This document shows positions 1 to 10,610 of a stretch of 64,000 nucleotides of DNA, in pieces. The stretch comes from Hydrangea macrophylla. Lineage: Eukaryota > Streptophyta > Magnoliopsida > Cornales > Hydrangeaceae. The stretch covers positions 94,879,887 to 94,943,886 of the forward strand of contig CM066989.1 in NCBI GenBank assembly GCA_033977485.1, in the 5' to 3' direction. Below the pieces are notes generated by a model. That model was not told where the DNA came from and searched no databases. It saw only the letters and a program-made list of their open reading frames with translations. A program made the position numbers and the translations under genes. Within the stretch, counting starts at the first letter, position 1. Every line of letters starts with the position of its first letter.

Positions 1-2143
1 TAATCTATCACTCTCTTTCATTTGTATTAATTTCACTTTTGTTTTTCAAATAGCTAATCGGTATTTTTCAAAAGTTTACTTGCATCCCTTTCTGTCCTGA
101 TATCCTTGCTTGCCTCTTTACGCAGAAATTTTGGATTTGGCTTCCAAGCTTTTGCTAGGTTTTCTATTTTTTTTGTCCTCAGTCTTTGTTCCTTCCTTAT
201 ATCTGTTTTCTCTTTGTTAACTAACACGTAATTTTTTGGATTTGTATAAATCAAACTACATCTAGATGATTATTTTTCGTGACATAATAAAAGGGTTTGT
301 TCATTTTCCCTTCTTATCAAAGTTTACTTTTCATCTTGGTTTGTTTGGTTAAGTTTTACTCTTCATGACACAATATTGTTCACTCTTGACTCTTTTTTTG
401 AAGTTTGGAAATGGAGAATGAGAAGTTAGATGTGGTGTTAGTATTTCAGAAATAGGAAGTCAATATGCCCTCTTCAGGATAAATTGAAAGGTATTTGTTG
501 GCTTATATATATGGTTATTCAAATTTCCTCTGTCAGTGACTGGGAGTATTGCTGCTGGATGTTTTTCTGCTGTTGGGTGTTGCTTAAGATATTTTTCTGG
601 CTTTGATTTTTCCTGTTTTGGGCTCACTACTGCTCTTGATGTTTGATTATGCTGATCTGCTTGGGTGCCAAATTTTGCCTCTTTTTGTTGCTGATAAAGT
701 ACTTCCACAATCTTATTGCTGATATAAGTACTGATACATTAATTTCTATGGGTCGGATTGTAATGTTGGGCAATCTGTGGCTAGAAAATGTTTTTACCTA
801 GTCTTTATTGGGGGCTTTTGATTGGATACATGTGGAAACGTAGTGTTGGATCATTGTATTTCTTGATTGGGGTGTTTGTATCTCTCTTGGCCTAATGGCT
901 TGTTTAATAAAAGTGACTTGCAACAAAAAAAAAATTCATTTGGAACAAACTGTCTACTCAAATGAGCCTAAAACTAGCTGATTAATTGAGTTTCTGAGTT
1001 TCAATAAATTGCAAAACCAGAAAACATGCTAATAAATAATGTTCTCTAAAACTCGTCTCTATTTTTAGCTTTATTTTCTCTACTTCAATTCTCTCACCGA
1101 GAGTTTGCTTGCTCAGCACATGTGGGTTGAAAAACGAGAAATCAAAATGTGCTTGTAAAGCACATGTGCTCAGCACATACTATTTACATTTTTTATGTTG
1201 ATTGCACTGATTTATCATGTAATGTGCTTGTAAGGTGGATTCAGAAATACAGTTTTCTGAAAGTATTGGTTTTGACAGCATGTTGCATATTTCTTATTTG
1301 AGAAATGTGGGAACAATTACGATTGTTTATAGCATTTTTGAGTTGGGTTCTTTTAAACTTGCAACCCTTGTGGTAGTTTTTGAAATTTGATGATAGAGCT
1401 TGGTTTTAAGGTTACTTGAGCTGAATTTAGTATACTAAAGTTGAGAACTTATGACATAAAATTCCACTGTCATCATAAGTATTCATGTTTGATAATTTAA
1501 GAAATTGCAATTGGTCTTTGCATGACAAACTTGGTGCCCTACATCTTTATTCAGCTGCCTTAAGCCATACAATGCGTCAGAACAATTTATGAAACTAATT
1601 AGTATGTGCTGAAACTGGAAATTTATGTGCTGAAACTGATTAGTATGTGCTGATCAATCTGGAAAATGATGTGCTGAAACTGATAAAATTATGTGCTGAA
1701 GTTGTGCTGAAATTGATTAGTTTGTGCTGAAATTGTGCTGAAACTGATTAGTATGTGCTTAAAGTGCTGAAATTGTGTGCTGAAAGTGATTAGTATGCAC
1801 TGAAACTGGAAATTTATGTGCTGAAATTGATTAGCATGTGCTGAATCAGGAAAATTATGTGCTGAAATTAATTAGTTTGTGCTTAGAGTAGGATGGATCA
1901 TCTTGTTTGGGCAAGCTTGTATTTAATATTCAAGTTAACATCATGGTATTTAATATGCTGAACATTAAGAACAAAGTTGTTTTCACATTTTCTACTCCAA
2001 TATTCTTTTCACCGTATAGTTGGCTATAGAGATTGCCACGGACGAAGGTTCCAATACAATATAAAAATCAATTTTGGACAACTCATAAGGTATTAACATT
2101 TTGTTCCTAGTCTATAGACTATATATGTTAGTATTTTTCTAAG
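1..2143. other. AT-rich intergenic DNA, no gene seen
   Basis: No open frame here has recognisable protein similarity, and stop codons are frequent in all frames. A short A-tract follows about 925, and a degenerate minisatellite lies near 1590-1885 (listed separately). I see no RNA gene. It may be old transposon or gene-flank sequence, but nothing in the sequence decides this. Confidence 0.5.
1590..1885. repeat. Degenerate minisatellite built on GTGCTGAAACTGATTAGTAT
   Basis: The words GTGCTGAAA and GATTAGTATGTGCTGA recur about a dozen times with irregular spacing of roughly 17-45 bp. The units are diverged and of unequal length, so this is an old array rather than a recent expansion. It carries no open frame. 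Confidence 0.75.
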
Positions 2144-2270
2144 TCAAAATCTTACCTTTATAAACATTTGTAGGGCAAATTTCCTAATGTGAAAGAGAGT
2201 CAAAAGGACATTTTCATGAAAAAAGGCCAACATTGCATGGAAGAAGTTCAAAGGAAAGCTATGAGCAACC

Positions 2271-3324
2271 TTGATAGGTGATGATGTTACCAAGTGGAAG
2301 GAGCTTGTCCTAGTAAATATTAAAAGTGAGGACTGGGAGCAATTTTGTGATAATGAGGCTACAAAATCCCAAAAGGAACTAAGAAAGTGGAACAAATCTA
2401 TAAAAGAAAGTTGTCCGACAAAAACCACTCATAATACGGGTCGTGATGGTTATATCCGACGTGCAGAAAAGTGGAAAGCGGAGCATGGACGCTTCCCTAA
2501 TCGTGCTAAATTGTGGTTGTATACCCATAAACTTAATGCGCCTCATGACAAAGAATTTGCGGTAAAATCATCTTTAAATGTTTTCTTTTTTTTTTTTTTC
2601 TTTTTTTTTTTTTTTCCTTTTATCCCAAACATCATAGAATGATAATTAAAACGTCATTATATGCAGAATAAAGTTGAAGTGCTTCTAAAGTTGTTTCAAG
2701 AGAATGGCGAGGAGGAGACATTGGACAGTTGTCCAATCTTTGAGACATTTGGGAAAGAGAAGAAAGGCCGAGTTCATTGTGTTGGGTCTATAGTTCAAGA
2801 AAGGCTATGATGGCTTCATCATTTGCACGAGAAATGCTTCAAGAAGTCAACACAAATCATAATGACTGGAGGGAAAAGGTAGATGGCCTTAAAGAAGAAA
2901 TGGAGGTGTTGAAGTCAACGGTCTTAGACTTTGTTAAAGATTTCAAGAGTGGAAAATTTATGTGTGGAGGCCATGACATTCACACAACTCTTACAACAAC
3001 TGGTGCAACTCCCACAAGTGCCACGCCTACCACTACACCTCAGTTTTGTAGTCTAAATGAGTTGGTTCCATGCAAAATTCCATCTTATTTGGGTGAGATT
3101 TGAGGTTATGGGAGAAAAACGCAGCTCAACGTTGTCCCTTTAGTTCATGGCCATCGCTTGAAATCGAGGGAAGTGCGTGTTATTCTTGACAATATCAAAG
3201 TGCACGGTTGTCCGCTTTGGGGTGGTGAACAAACTTCTAGTAGCACATTGGGAGATATGGGTATAGGTGGATTTTTGTATTGGCACGACGACCTACTCCC
3301 CCCTCTCGACGACACTGATTAAGA
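2271..3324 (+). pseudogene. CACTA/En-Spm transposase-associated protein (Transposase_24-like), two exons, broken
   Basis: The first open part (2271-2561) contains the block SEDWEQFCDN, then THNTGRDGYIRRAEKW and GRFPNRAKLWLYTHKL. This order is typical of the plant Ptta/En-Spm transposase family (Transposase_24). A GT donor at 2562 and an AG acceptor at 2665-2666, with a long T-tract between, give a plausible 105-bp intron that keeps the frame. Exon 2 carries the ENGEEE and KGRVHCVG blocks. A frameshift near 2795 leads into a coiled-coil-like stretch (SSFAREMLQEV to VLDFVKDF). After a TGA at 3101-3103 the same frame continues to a TAA near 3322 and ends in a GGFLYWHDDLLPPL tail like that of the family. 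The gene is dead as it stands. Family assignment is from motif order; no search was run. Confidence 0.7.
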
Positions 3325-3540
3325 ATGAAGCTTGATTTCCATGGCTTTATTTTTTTGTTAGGGTCTTAGGTTCATTTTGTTTCATGTTGAATTGCTATGG
3401 TTTATATATATTATATTGGGGACTTTTTTATAAATTGATTGTTGCTATGATTATATTCTATAATACAGGTATTGTTATTTGGTTGTTGTGATGTTGTAGA
3501 ATTAGTATTAGTTATGTTCCCAGTAAAAATAATCTGGCAC

Positions 3541-3930
3541 CACTACAGGAGCTCCAAACAATGCCAAAAAAAGTGCCAGATTTTTAAATTTTACATAACA
3601 AATCTGGCACGGTCTACAGCCATGCCAAAATTACGTCCCATCACTGGAGCGGTTTTTAGTCATGCCAAAATTATGTCCCAAACTTGGGACACATGGTGAA
3701 CTATAACTTGGCCATATGTTGACTAACTAATTTGCCCACATGGCACTAATCTAGCACGGTTTTAAACTGTACCGAAAAAGCGCTCTAGATCTCGAAAATC
3801 TGGCGCTCTTTGACCAAAATTAAACCGTGCCGAAAAATTAGGATCGACCATAATTGGTACGGTAAAAATCGTTCCAAATTTGGTCTGGTATGGTTTTAGT
3901 CCGACCCAGTTTAGCGTTTTTGGTGTAGTG
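3541..3930. repeat. CACTA subterminal region with two terminus-like ends
   Basis: The stretch starts CACTACAGGAG at 3541 and ends GGTGTAGTG at 3930, so both edges look like CACTA termini in inverted orientation. Inside are repeated words (GCCAAAATTA, TCTGGCAC, ACCGTGCCGAAAA). It could be the 3' subterminal repeat of the transposon on its left, or a separate 390-bp non-autonomous CACTA element. The flanking triplets (CAC left, GAG right) do not match, which argues against an independent insertion. Confidence 0.5.
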
Positions 3931-4714
3931 GAGGGGTAGTCTCAGTTGGTTCACTTTTTTGGTTTGTGCTTCGCTTCGGTTCGAACTTTTGGTTCGATTA
4001 GCACTTATGTAAATAATTATATATAGATATATAGTACTAAATTATTCCATGACTTCACATAATCAAATTTCAAACACAAAAAGTTTAGAAAAATAAGATC
4101 AAATTAAGTCTCGAATTCAAAATGGCTCAGAAGCTCTTAAAGAAAAACCAACGAGTAATGCAAAAGTTGGGATTTTATATATCCTCTCTACACTTTCCAT
4201 TTTATTTATCTTCTCGTTTGGTTCGTGAAATTTAGGATCCGGATTGCCTAGGAACCATGATGTAAATCGTAAGATCTCGGATCGTGGTTCCATGGGGGGT
4301 ACCATAATCCCGGTAACCATGGTCTTCACATGAGCTACAACTATAGACTAAACTCAAATAAAGCTATCAGAAATTTGAAGAAATTGTGCTGGTGTGGATG
4401 AGATGATTTGCATTTTGGTTGGTTCTACTTGTAGATAGTTATAGAGAGCATTTTAGCTCACTCATTGCTTACTTAGGCCACCATTGGATGATAAGTGCCC
4501 TATTCCATTCATATCTTGCTCCTTTATTATCAACATAATTATTGAAATAAGATACATGTCACCAAGTGGAGGCCTGGGTGAGCAACGGGCCGGTGAGCAA
4601 AAATGCTCTCGATCGTTATATATACATGTGTCACCAAGTGGAGGCCTGGGTGAGCAATGGGCCGGTGACCAAAAATGCTCTCGATAGTTTTACATATATA
4701 TATATATATATACA
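3931..4714. other. Intergenic DNA with a two-copy tandem duplication
   Basis: No gene is recognised. Near 4556-4689 a unit of about 70 bp (beginning CACCAAGTGGAGGCCTGGG) occurs twice with few differences. It is followed by a (TA)n run at about 4695-4712 that abuts the Helitron terminus. Confidence 0.55.
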
Positions 4715-4743
4715 CTAGTTTAACCGCATGTGCGTTGCACGTG
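4715..4743 (-). mobile_element. Helitron 3' terminus (CTAG plus hairpin)
   Basis: Read on the minus strand, a hairpin with 7-bp arms (CACGTGC / GCATGTG, one G-U pair, 3-nt loop AAC) at 4727-4743 is followed after eight bases by CTAG (4715-4718). A host T (plus A at 4714) follows, giving the A-T target context. A hairpin about 10 nt before CTRR is the hallmark of Helitron 3' ends in plants. The element body should extend rightward on the plus coordinates. I could not identify its 5' TC end, so its length is unknown. Confidence 0.6.
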
Positions 4744-6155
4744 AATTGTGACCTTTAAAAACCAATTAGAAGCATTAAGCAAAGAAATATAGAAGACACT
4801 CAAATCAAGTGAAGAAGAATTACAACTCAAATATAGGATGAATAGAAAAGTATATGCTGAAATCAATTCACATGGGGAAAATAACTCTAAATACTATTTG
4901 AGTTATCCTCACAACATTACAATTTCAAATTATACTCAATTCTCTTTGAAAACATTGCTCGAAAATTATTTGAAATAACCTGAATATCTAACATATTACA
5001 GATCCAATATATATGTTTTTAAATAGACACTAACAAAATTCCTGCAGCTTCAGTAGAATGAAGGACAATAGTATTTTTCAAAAGGATACTTTAACATTCT
5101 CATTTCATTAAGGTGGTAATAGTTTTTTTTTCCTATCTACTAATTAAAGATGGAAGACAATGTTTTCCTATTACCTTTATGTGGTAGGATAGCAAGATTG
5201 CTTCATATGTAGCATTTCATGTCATTAAGACTTGTTTTCAGCATCAAACTTTTTCCTTTTAGCTTCCATACTTTTTTAATTTAATAGATCGAGTTTTAGA
5301 AATTTTTTTTCTTCTAAAATATGGTTAAAAATCTAGATTAGCAACTAAAATATATTGATGTCATTACTCAAATTACACTAAATTGATCAAATAGCATGGG
5401 GGTAAAAAAAAATTTGTCACTGATACTCGTTTAATAATTAAGGTATATTCACAATCTTGTAATTGAGAAATTGATATTCGAAAGTAATTGATTACATAAA
5501 GACTCATCTCATGCTGGCATAAAGACTGATCTCATGCTCTTTTAGTTGAAAATTACTTAAATTTTAAACCTATTTATACTATAAGGCATGAAGGGGGAAA
5601 AAGAAAGAGAGCATAATTTGGGGAAAAAATGGTTATGTTTCAAGGAATCATCAAAATGATGAAAACAAATATTTTCAATAGTAAAATTTTACTATTGAAA
5701 AACTATGAAAAAAGTACAAACAGATTTTTAGAAAATAGATTTTGAAGAATCATGAAAATCATGAAATTTTTAAACACATAGCTTAGGGCTCTTTAGACAT
5801 TTTATAAATACTTGGAATTAATTTCTTTATTAATTTTGAGGGCTAGATTGTAATTTAACTAAAGCAGGGGGAAGTGTTTTTCTTTGAATGTGAGGGGGAC
5901 AACTGTTCTCTAGTCAAACCTCGGGGGTAGTAGGCGTATTAGCCTTCAAATTAAACCACTCTCAGAACTAAAATACTTGCCAAAATATTTTCTTTCTTCA
6001 ATTAGCCTATACAATTTCTACTAAATCACCATGCAAATTATGCTGAGTAATGCTATGCTTCTTACAAGATTTGTCATTTGTGCCCTAGGTAGGTTATATA
6101 TGCTAGCACTACTCACTGCATCTTCCTCTTCTTCTTCCAACCAAATCAGGTCACT

Positions 6156-6157
<2 letters not shown>
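4744..6157. other. AT-rich DNA, possible Helitron body, no gene
   Basis: No coding frame with recognisable motifs. If the Helitron end at 4715 is real, this stretch is the likely body of a non-autonomous Helitron; no Rep/helicase motifs are visible. The rest is low-complexity AT-rich sequence. Confidence 0.4.

Positions 6158-6201
<44 letters not shown>
6158..6201. repeat. (CT)n microsatellite
   Basis: About 20 uninterrupted CT dinucleotides. It explains the Ser-Leu repeat in the small plus-strand frame spanning it, which I do not regard as a gene. Confidence 0.9.
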
Positions 6202-6205
<4 letters not shown>

Positions 6206-7310
6206 CAAATTTGTGAATCGACTCAATGATACCAACTAATTTTCATCTTCTTTAGGAGACTGGTGTTCGGTTAAGATTTTGGAAAATGATGCTGCTGTAA
6301 GTCAAAAAGCTCTCTTCTTTTATGTTTTCTCTTATATTTACATATGTATTTATTTGCTTTCATTTTGGTATACAATGCTAGCAGTAGGTTGATAACCATG
6401 TCGCTAAGATCGAGTGTGAGGATCGAGGTTCGCCAGAATTGATACAAGGTGGCCATTGAAGCTGTAAAGGCCGTCACCATGGAGAAAAAAATGCTTTCTT
6501 TTTAACTCTCTCTATCTTCAGAAGTACATATTTTACTCGGCCTATGTTGCTTTGTATTGTGAAGTAGGAGAATTGAATGTGTCGATTCGTTGGTTTGATG
6601 GGTGATCTAAAATTGTAGGGTTTAATACTCTTTGATCTTAATTTACAATAATGATTGAATCCTTGGTCATGAGATTGAATATTTTTGTAGTTAATCATTT
6701 GTTTGGGTATTATTTTTGGGTTTTTATTGTATAGTTTTTGTGTAGTTCTATATGCTTTTTATTTGATTGAGTTGTAGTGCAGTTTGATGATTCGTTATAT
6801 GGTTGCAATTACAGTCTTCCTTCAATGGTTGCTGGTGTTTGGTCAGCAAAAATAATGATTTGCAGTAGCAGCTAGAGGCGACTATGAAATTTTGTACATT
6901 GATTTCCATTAGTATGAAAAAAATTGTAGCTTGGATTTATGTTTAGAATAATTGCTATGCTTCTCAAATCTGGTTCCCAAATGCTTTAATAGTTAAACGA
7001 AATGGCTATCATTGCAGGTTATGGTTCAACTATTATAGCTTTTAGGAATCAAATTTAGAATCCAAATTTGGAAAGAATAGCATTAGTCTACCTATGTTAA
7101 TTTATTGCTATATGTTCTCTTGTGTGGTAATTGGTTGCATTTATCCACGTAGTGCAAAAAGAAAAGGAAAAAAATGTATATTGACATGAGCTCAATATGA
7201 TAGACTGATAATAGAAATCCCATGTCAAGTACTCCATCGTTACTCTTACACACCTTATGAACATAAGTGTAGGAATAGATAAAGGCATAGTAAATTCTAG
7301 TTTGAAAATT
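6202..7310. other. Intergenic DNA, nothing recognised
   Basis: Short frames only, none with a recognisable motif. No terminal repeats, RNA gene or clear regulatory site was seen. Confidence 0.45.
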
Positions 7311-8200
7311 TTATAATTTGCTTTGAGAGACTAATACCTTTATTCCTTCATTCTCAAGAATTATCTTTCCTTTTGGATACCCTACAAAACACCATACTTC
7401 CAATATTGATTCCAAACCACTCATCGTTCCCTTGCGCACGTATGCCAGACAACATTGTCCGAAGTTTCTATGAAACAAGATTTGCATCCATTCCACAACT
7501 TTTGGGATTGTCTACAGGAAAGATTTGCTCCAAATAAGATTCAGTATTTAAAGTTAGGCTCCAATGCGCATTGGGTAAGCGCACTGGGCTTTTAAGCCTA
7601 AAAATCTATGGGTCAGCGGGGTAGCGGGATGGGGAGTGGTCAGTAGAGCGCTCCGCGTATTTTTTAGGCTTAAAAGCCAATGCGTTCACCCAGTGCACTT
7701 ACCCAGTGCGTACTGGAGCCTATATATTGTGGTTTCCAAAGAGAAATACCAAAAGTAGTTGTAACTCCAAATAACTTATCTCATGACCGAGCCATAGCTA
7801 AAAGAAAACCAATTTCTTCTTTCCATACAACTTCCTGTGAATTCACACTTGGTGCAAACAATTGAGAAAGAATATTATTCTTATCTCATATGGAAAATAA
7901 ATTCATTAGACAAATACTCACCATTTTGATCAAATCAAAATGACATGATATTCTTTACCAATAGCTCCACATTCTTAAATATTTTGAATTTCTCCAAAGA
8001 ATTGAGGCTTATGGTGCAATAGATAAATATATATCAATATCTGAAATAGTCATAACTATTTCTAACTCTGATGTTTACTGACCCACATACGTTGGTATGC
8101 CTAATTCTACCAAGTATTTGGCTCTGTGATCTTTTAAAGAAAAGATCTCATGATTGTATTACCCTCTAAACAGGATTGACAGATAGGCAATGGTTTCAAC
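7311..8200 (-). pseudogene. Ty1/copia integrase relict, split by a MITE
   Basis: On the minus strand the upper part (about 7721-8150) translates with several stops and shifts. It still shows the copia integrase core: a YDYF block, SLEKFKIFK, the catalytic-aspartate region degraded to FDQNGEYLSNEF, and an ERRN-like block. After the 164-bp MITE the lower part (7311-7496) has CLAYVRKG and CFVGYPKGK, the post-core block of copia integrases (usually CRFVGYPKG). Many in-frame stops show an old, inactive copy. No LTRs of this element are visible. Its upstream edge abuts the truncated Ogre-type LTR near 8208. Confidence 0.7.
7557..7720. mobile_element. 164-bp MITE with long terminal inverted repeats
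   Basis: The element starts GGCTCCAATGCGCATTGGG and ends with the inverse of GGCTCCAGTACGCACTGGG. Both arms continue through GTAAG-GCACTGGG and CTTTTAAGCCTAAAAA, the right arm with an extra block of about 10-15 bp. Only a TA dinucleotide is shared at the flanks (TTA left, TAT right). That fits a TA-targeting superfamily such as PIF/Harbinger or Tc1/mariner, but the superfamily is not settled. It sits inside the copia integrase relict, which gives its insertion order. Confidence 0.75.
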
Positions 8201-8207
8201 AACCAAG

Positions 8208-8322
8208 CGAGTTTCTCCAAATATGGCCTTTTCGCGAATATATACCGGAACCTCTGGGGGCCTAAATACAAATTTTTGGGCGTCTGAGGAGCAGTGCCGC
8301 GGCGGTAATGAGCCACTACCAT
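8208..8322 (+). repeat. Ogre-type left LTR, upstream fragment
   Basis: From about 8208 the sequence aligns with the right LTR from about 31680 (shared blocks GGGGGCCTAAA, TCTGAGGAGCA and TGCCGCGG). The left edge is a truncation against the copia relict rather than a TG terminus. It ends in the 5-bp target site ACCAT of the Tekay insertion and resumes at 18904. Confidence 0.75.
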
Positions 8323-9021
8323 TGTCACGCCCCGGAGCAGCATAAATAGAGAAAAATAAATTTCCTTTATGGGTCCATAGGGAATGACAAGTGAAAGTCA
8401 CTGATATCCACATCACACAGTACTAGTCCAAACAGGAACAGTAAATAACTGAAATATAAACAGTATTGTTATTACAAAACATCAGAGTGTGGTCCACAGG
8501 ATCACGACAGGTCTGGAGACAACGTATGCCCAAGTACCCGTCAAACTAACACTAAATAGAGTTCAACAGGAAACGGAAATATAGACTAGCTATAACATCT
8601 TCAGTCTTCAACTGGCATAGGGATATTCCTCGGTGTAACTTTTCTGTCCAGCGAAATCAGCATCAGTGGGGCCACCCTTTGTATAATTCCCTTCAGGGTA
8701 GTAACCGCTACTATAAGCTCCATCATCTGTATTGAAAGGGATAGGGAAATCTGGACGGGGAATGTCCAGGCAATAACGCCCGCCAGCTTACTGAGAGCTG
8801 AGTGAAAAGAAACTCACAGGGTATCAATGCTATAACGTATAACAAGTTATTGAAACGTCTAAGATATAGTTCTATTACATAATATCTTCTCTGTATTCCA
8901 ATATCGCAACTCAACCCTTATCGTCTTATTATCCTTAGATCGAAACATCAACATACTCTGTCTAGGAAGAACAGACTCAATCGTTTAACATATGCAGACA
9001 TACCATCATTCTGTCCATTTG

Positions 9022-9322
9022 CTCGTTAAGGATATAAACCATCCACCGCATTCATGAACACCACGTCAGTCCATCCCCCGCTCGTTAAGGATATAAACCA
9101 TCCACCGCATGTCAGGGATATAACGCTTTGAACAACAGCATATCAAATCTATTGCCACGACTTCTCGTAGTATACCAGTGATCACCCATCCACCGCTCGT
9201 TAAGGATATAAACCATCCACCGCTCGTTAAGGATATATCGTCGATCATCTGGCTACCTTAGGACTACATGGTCCTGCTCACTTTTCGCTGCTCGTTAAGG
9301 ATATAAACCATCCACCGCATGC
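9022..9322. repeat. Tandem units GCTCGTTAAGGATATAAACC in the Tekay LTR
   Basis: Five copies of a unit (continuing with ATCCACCGC) start near 9022, 9080, 9194, 9221 and 9291, with unequal spacers. The same copies occur in the right LTR at plus 8340. The solo LTR at 24204 carries an unrelated tandem array in the equivalent LTR position. Confidence 0.85.
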
Positions 9323-9640
9323 GAAAGCATATCATGACCAGGCATCCGCCCACGTACCATATCCAGAACTTATCAAACCTACCTAAACACTGTACTTCTA
9401 TCGATACATGACTTCCCATGTGGCCTGACTACTCTGATTGAAATAAACGGATATCGAACTTAGACATGAACCGCATATATCTATCGTCACTGTATTAATC
9501 CATTATTCTTAATTATACTTATCTGTGTTGTCACATTCTCCCAACTAAACCCATAATAGCATAATAGAAGTCCGAATCGTAAATCGAGTATTCGAACCTC
9601 ATATAACATAAACTAAAGAAATAAATCATATTCTGCATTT

Positions 9641-9794
9641 CTCGATCGATTGAAGTCATTTCGATCGATCGAAGAAAAATGAAGTTTGATCGCTCGAAAG
9701 CAGTTCGATCGATCGAACCTTCGATCGATTGAACTCTGCTCGATCGCTCGACTAATGAACCTTCGATCGATTGAGCTCTGCTCGATCGCTCGAA
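9641..9794. promoter_or_regulatory. Palindrome array 2, Tekay left LTR (8 motifs)
   Basis: Motif starts are 9641/9660, 9685/9704, 9720/9739 and 9762/9781: four pairs, each with exactly 19 bp between starts, and 25, 16 and 23 bp between pairs. Variants are TTCGATCGATCGAA, TTCGATCGATTGAA and CTCGATCGCTCGAA. In element sense it lies about 420 bp downstream of the TATA box, so within the transcript and after the donor-like site at 9920. Confidence 0.8.
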
Positions 9795-10216
9795 CGTCGT
9801 CTTCTCCGGCAGATTCTGAACAGCACAAGAATAGGCGTCTTAGGGACGTTTTTAATACTCCTAAACATACCAAAACTCGTAAAACATTATATTAAGGCTA
9901 CCGAGTGAGTAAAAACTCACCTAGGGTGCGTTTGGTTAAGCTTCGAGCTTAAGGCTCCAATGGTGGCCTCCTCTCTCTCCTCTTTCTGCCTCCTCCTTCT
10001 GTCTCTGTCTCTGTCTCTCTTTCTGTTCTTCTTCTTCTTCTCGGCTTCTCTCTTCTCTTCTCTTCTCTTCTCTTTCTGAGTATATATATATATATGTGTG
10101 TGTATATATAGATATATATATATATATAAAGATGTATGTGTATATATATAAACACACTCACAATCTCTCCCAAATCCCAAGAGTTCAGCAAACCCACCAT
10201 ACACACGAAACTAATG

Positions 10217-10224
10217 TATATATA
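10217..10224 (-). promoter_or_regulatory. TATA box, Tekay left LTR
   Basis: Minus strand CTCTATATATACAT lies 62 bp downstream of palindrome array 1, with a CT-rich stretch following. It is the best TATA candidate near the U3 end of this LTR. The equivalent in the right LTR is at 18562-18569. Confidence 0.65.
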
Positions 10225-10285
10225 GAGAATGGGAGGGCAAGGTGGCAGCATTTGCGCAGAAACTGGAAATTCTGATATTTTCATG

Positions 10286-10478
10286 TTCGATCGATCGAAA
10301 GCAGTTCGATCGCTCGAACTCAGATCGGCCAGGTTATGATCGATTGAAAAGGGTTTGATCGATTGAAAATGGGGTCCACGTATTAAATTCAGGTCGGTAG
10401 GGTTTCGATCGCTCGAACAGGGTTCGATCGATTGAACTGAAGGTGCTCGATCGCTCGAACGAGCTTCGATCGATCGAA
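10286..10478. promoter_or_regulatory. Palindrome array 1, Tekay left LTR (8 motifs)
   Basis: Starts are 10286/10305, 10335/10354, 10404/10423 and 10446/10465. Every pair is 19 bp apart. Members range from the perfect 14-bp palindrome TTCGATCGATCGAA to TTTGATCGATTGAA. In element sense the array fills U3 just upstream of the TATA box. Confidence 0.85.
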
Positions 10479-10558
10479 GATTAAATTTCATGAATGGTCC
10501 AAGGAAGTATATAGAATCTCTCTGTATTAAATAATTATTGAAAATACAGGGTATTACA

Positions 10559-10572
10559 TCATCCACCACCCA
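10559..10572 (-). other. Polypurine tract of Tekay element
   Basis: Minus strand TGGGTGGTGGATGA directly abuts the 3' LTR. A few bases upstream is the GATTTCGAGGACGAAAT block common before the PPT in this clade. It would prime plus-strand DNA synthesis. Confidence 0.75.
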
Positions 10573-10610
10573 ACAAAAGATTTCGTCCTCGAAATCAAAA
10601 ACATACAAAG

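Larger units (their letters stand above)
2144..3930 (+). mobile_element. Decayed CACTA (En/Spm-like) transposon, 3' part
   Basis: A degenerate plant CACTA-associated transposase gene (2271-3324) is followed by about 600 bp of non-coding DNA. That stretch has repeated subterminal words (ATGCCAAAA, CTGGCAC). It ends in TTTTTGGTGTAGTG at 3917-3930, the inverted form of the family terminus CACTACACCAAAAA. No matching 5' terminus was found upstream, so the left boundary is arbitrary and the element is probably truncated or too diverged to trace. Confidence 0.65.
8323..10558 (-). repeat. Tekay left LTR (3' LTR in element sense)
   Basis: It begins TGTCACGCC and ends GTATTACA (minus sense TGTAATAC...GGCGTGACA), so it has TG/CA edges. 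In minus order it holds: palindrome array 1, TATA box, AG|GTGAGT donor-like site (intron start at 9920), palindrome array 2, a tandem array of a unit of about 28 bp, and a pyrimidine tract with CAG near 8800. The left LTR lies next to the PPT. Confidence 0.95.

Noticed and set aside
2580..2616. Poly-Phe C-terminus of the CACTA frame
   Set aside because: It is the T-tract of a predicted intron read through.
4117..4329. Small minus-strand frame as a gene
   Set aside because: No motif, no homologous signature and no promoter; length is within chance.
9613..10608. Frames with repeated DRS and SIDR residues in LTRs (also at 18k, 40.7k, 45.5k and 53.8k)
   Set aside because: They are translations of the palindrome arrays and microsatellites, interrupted at LTR features, and occur on both strands.
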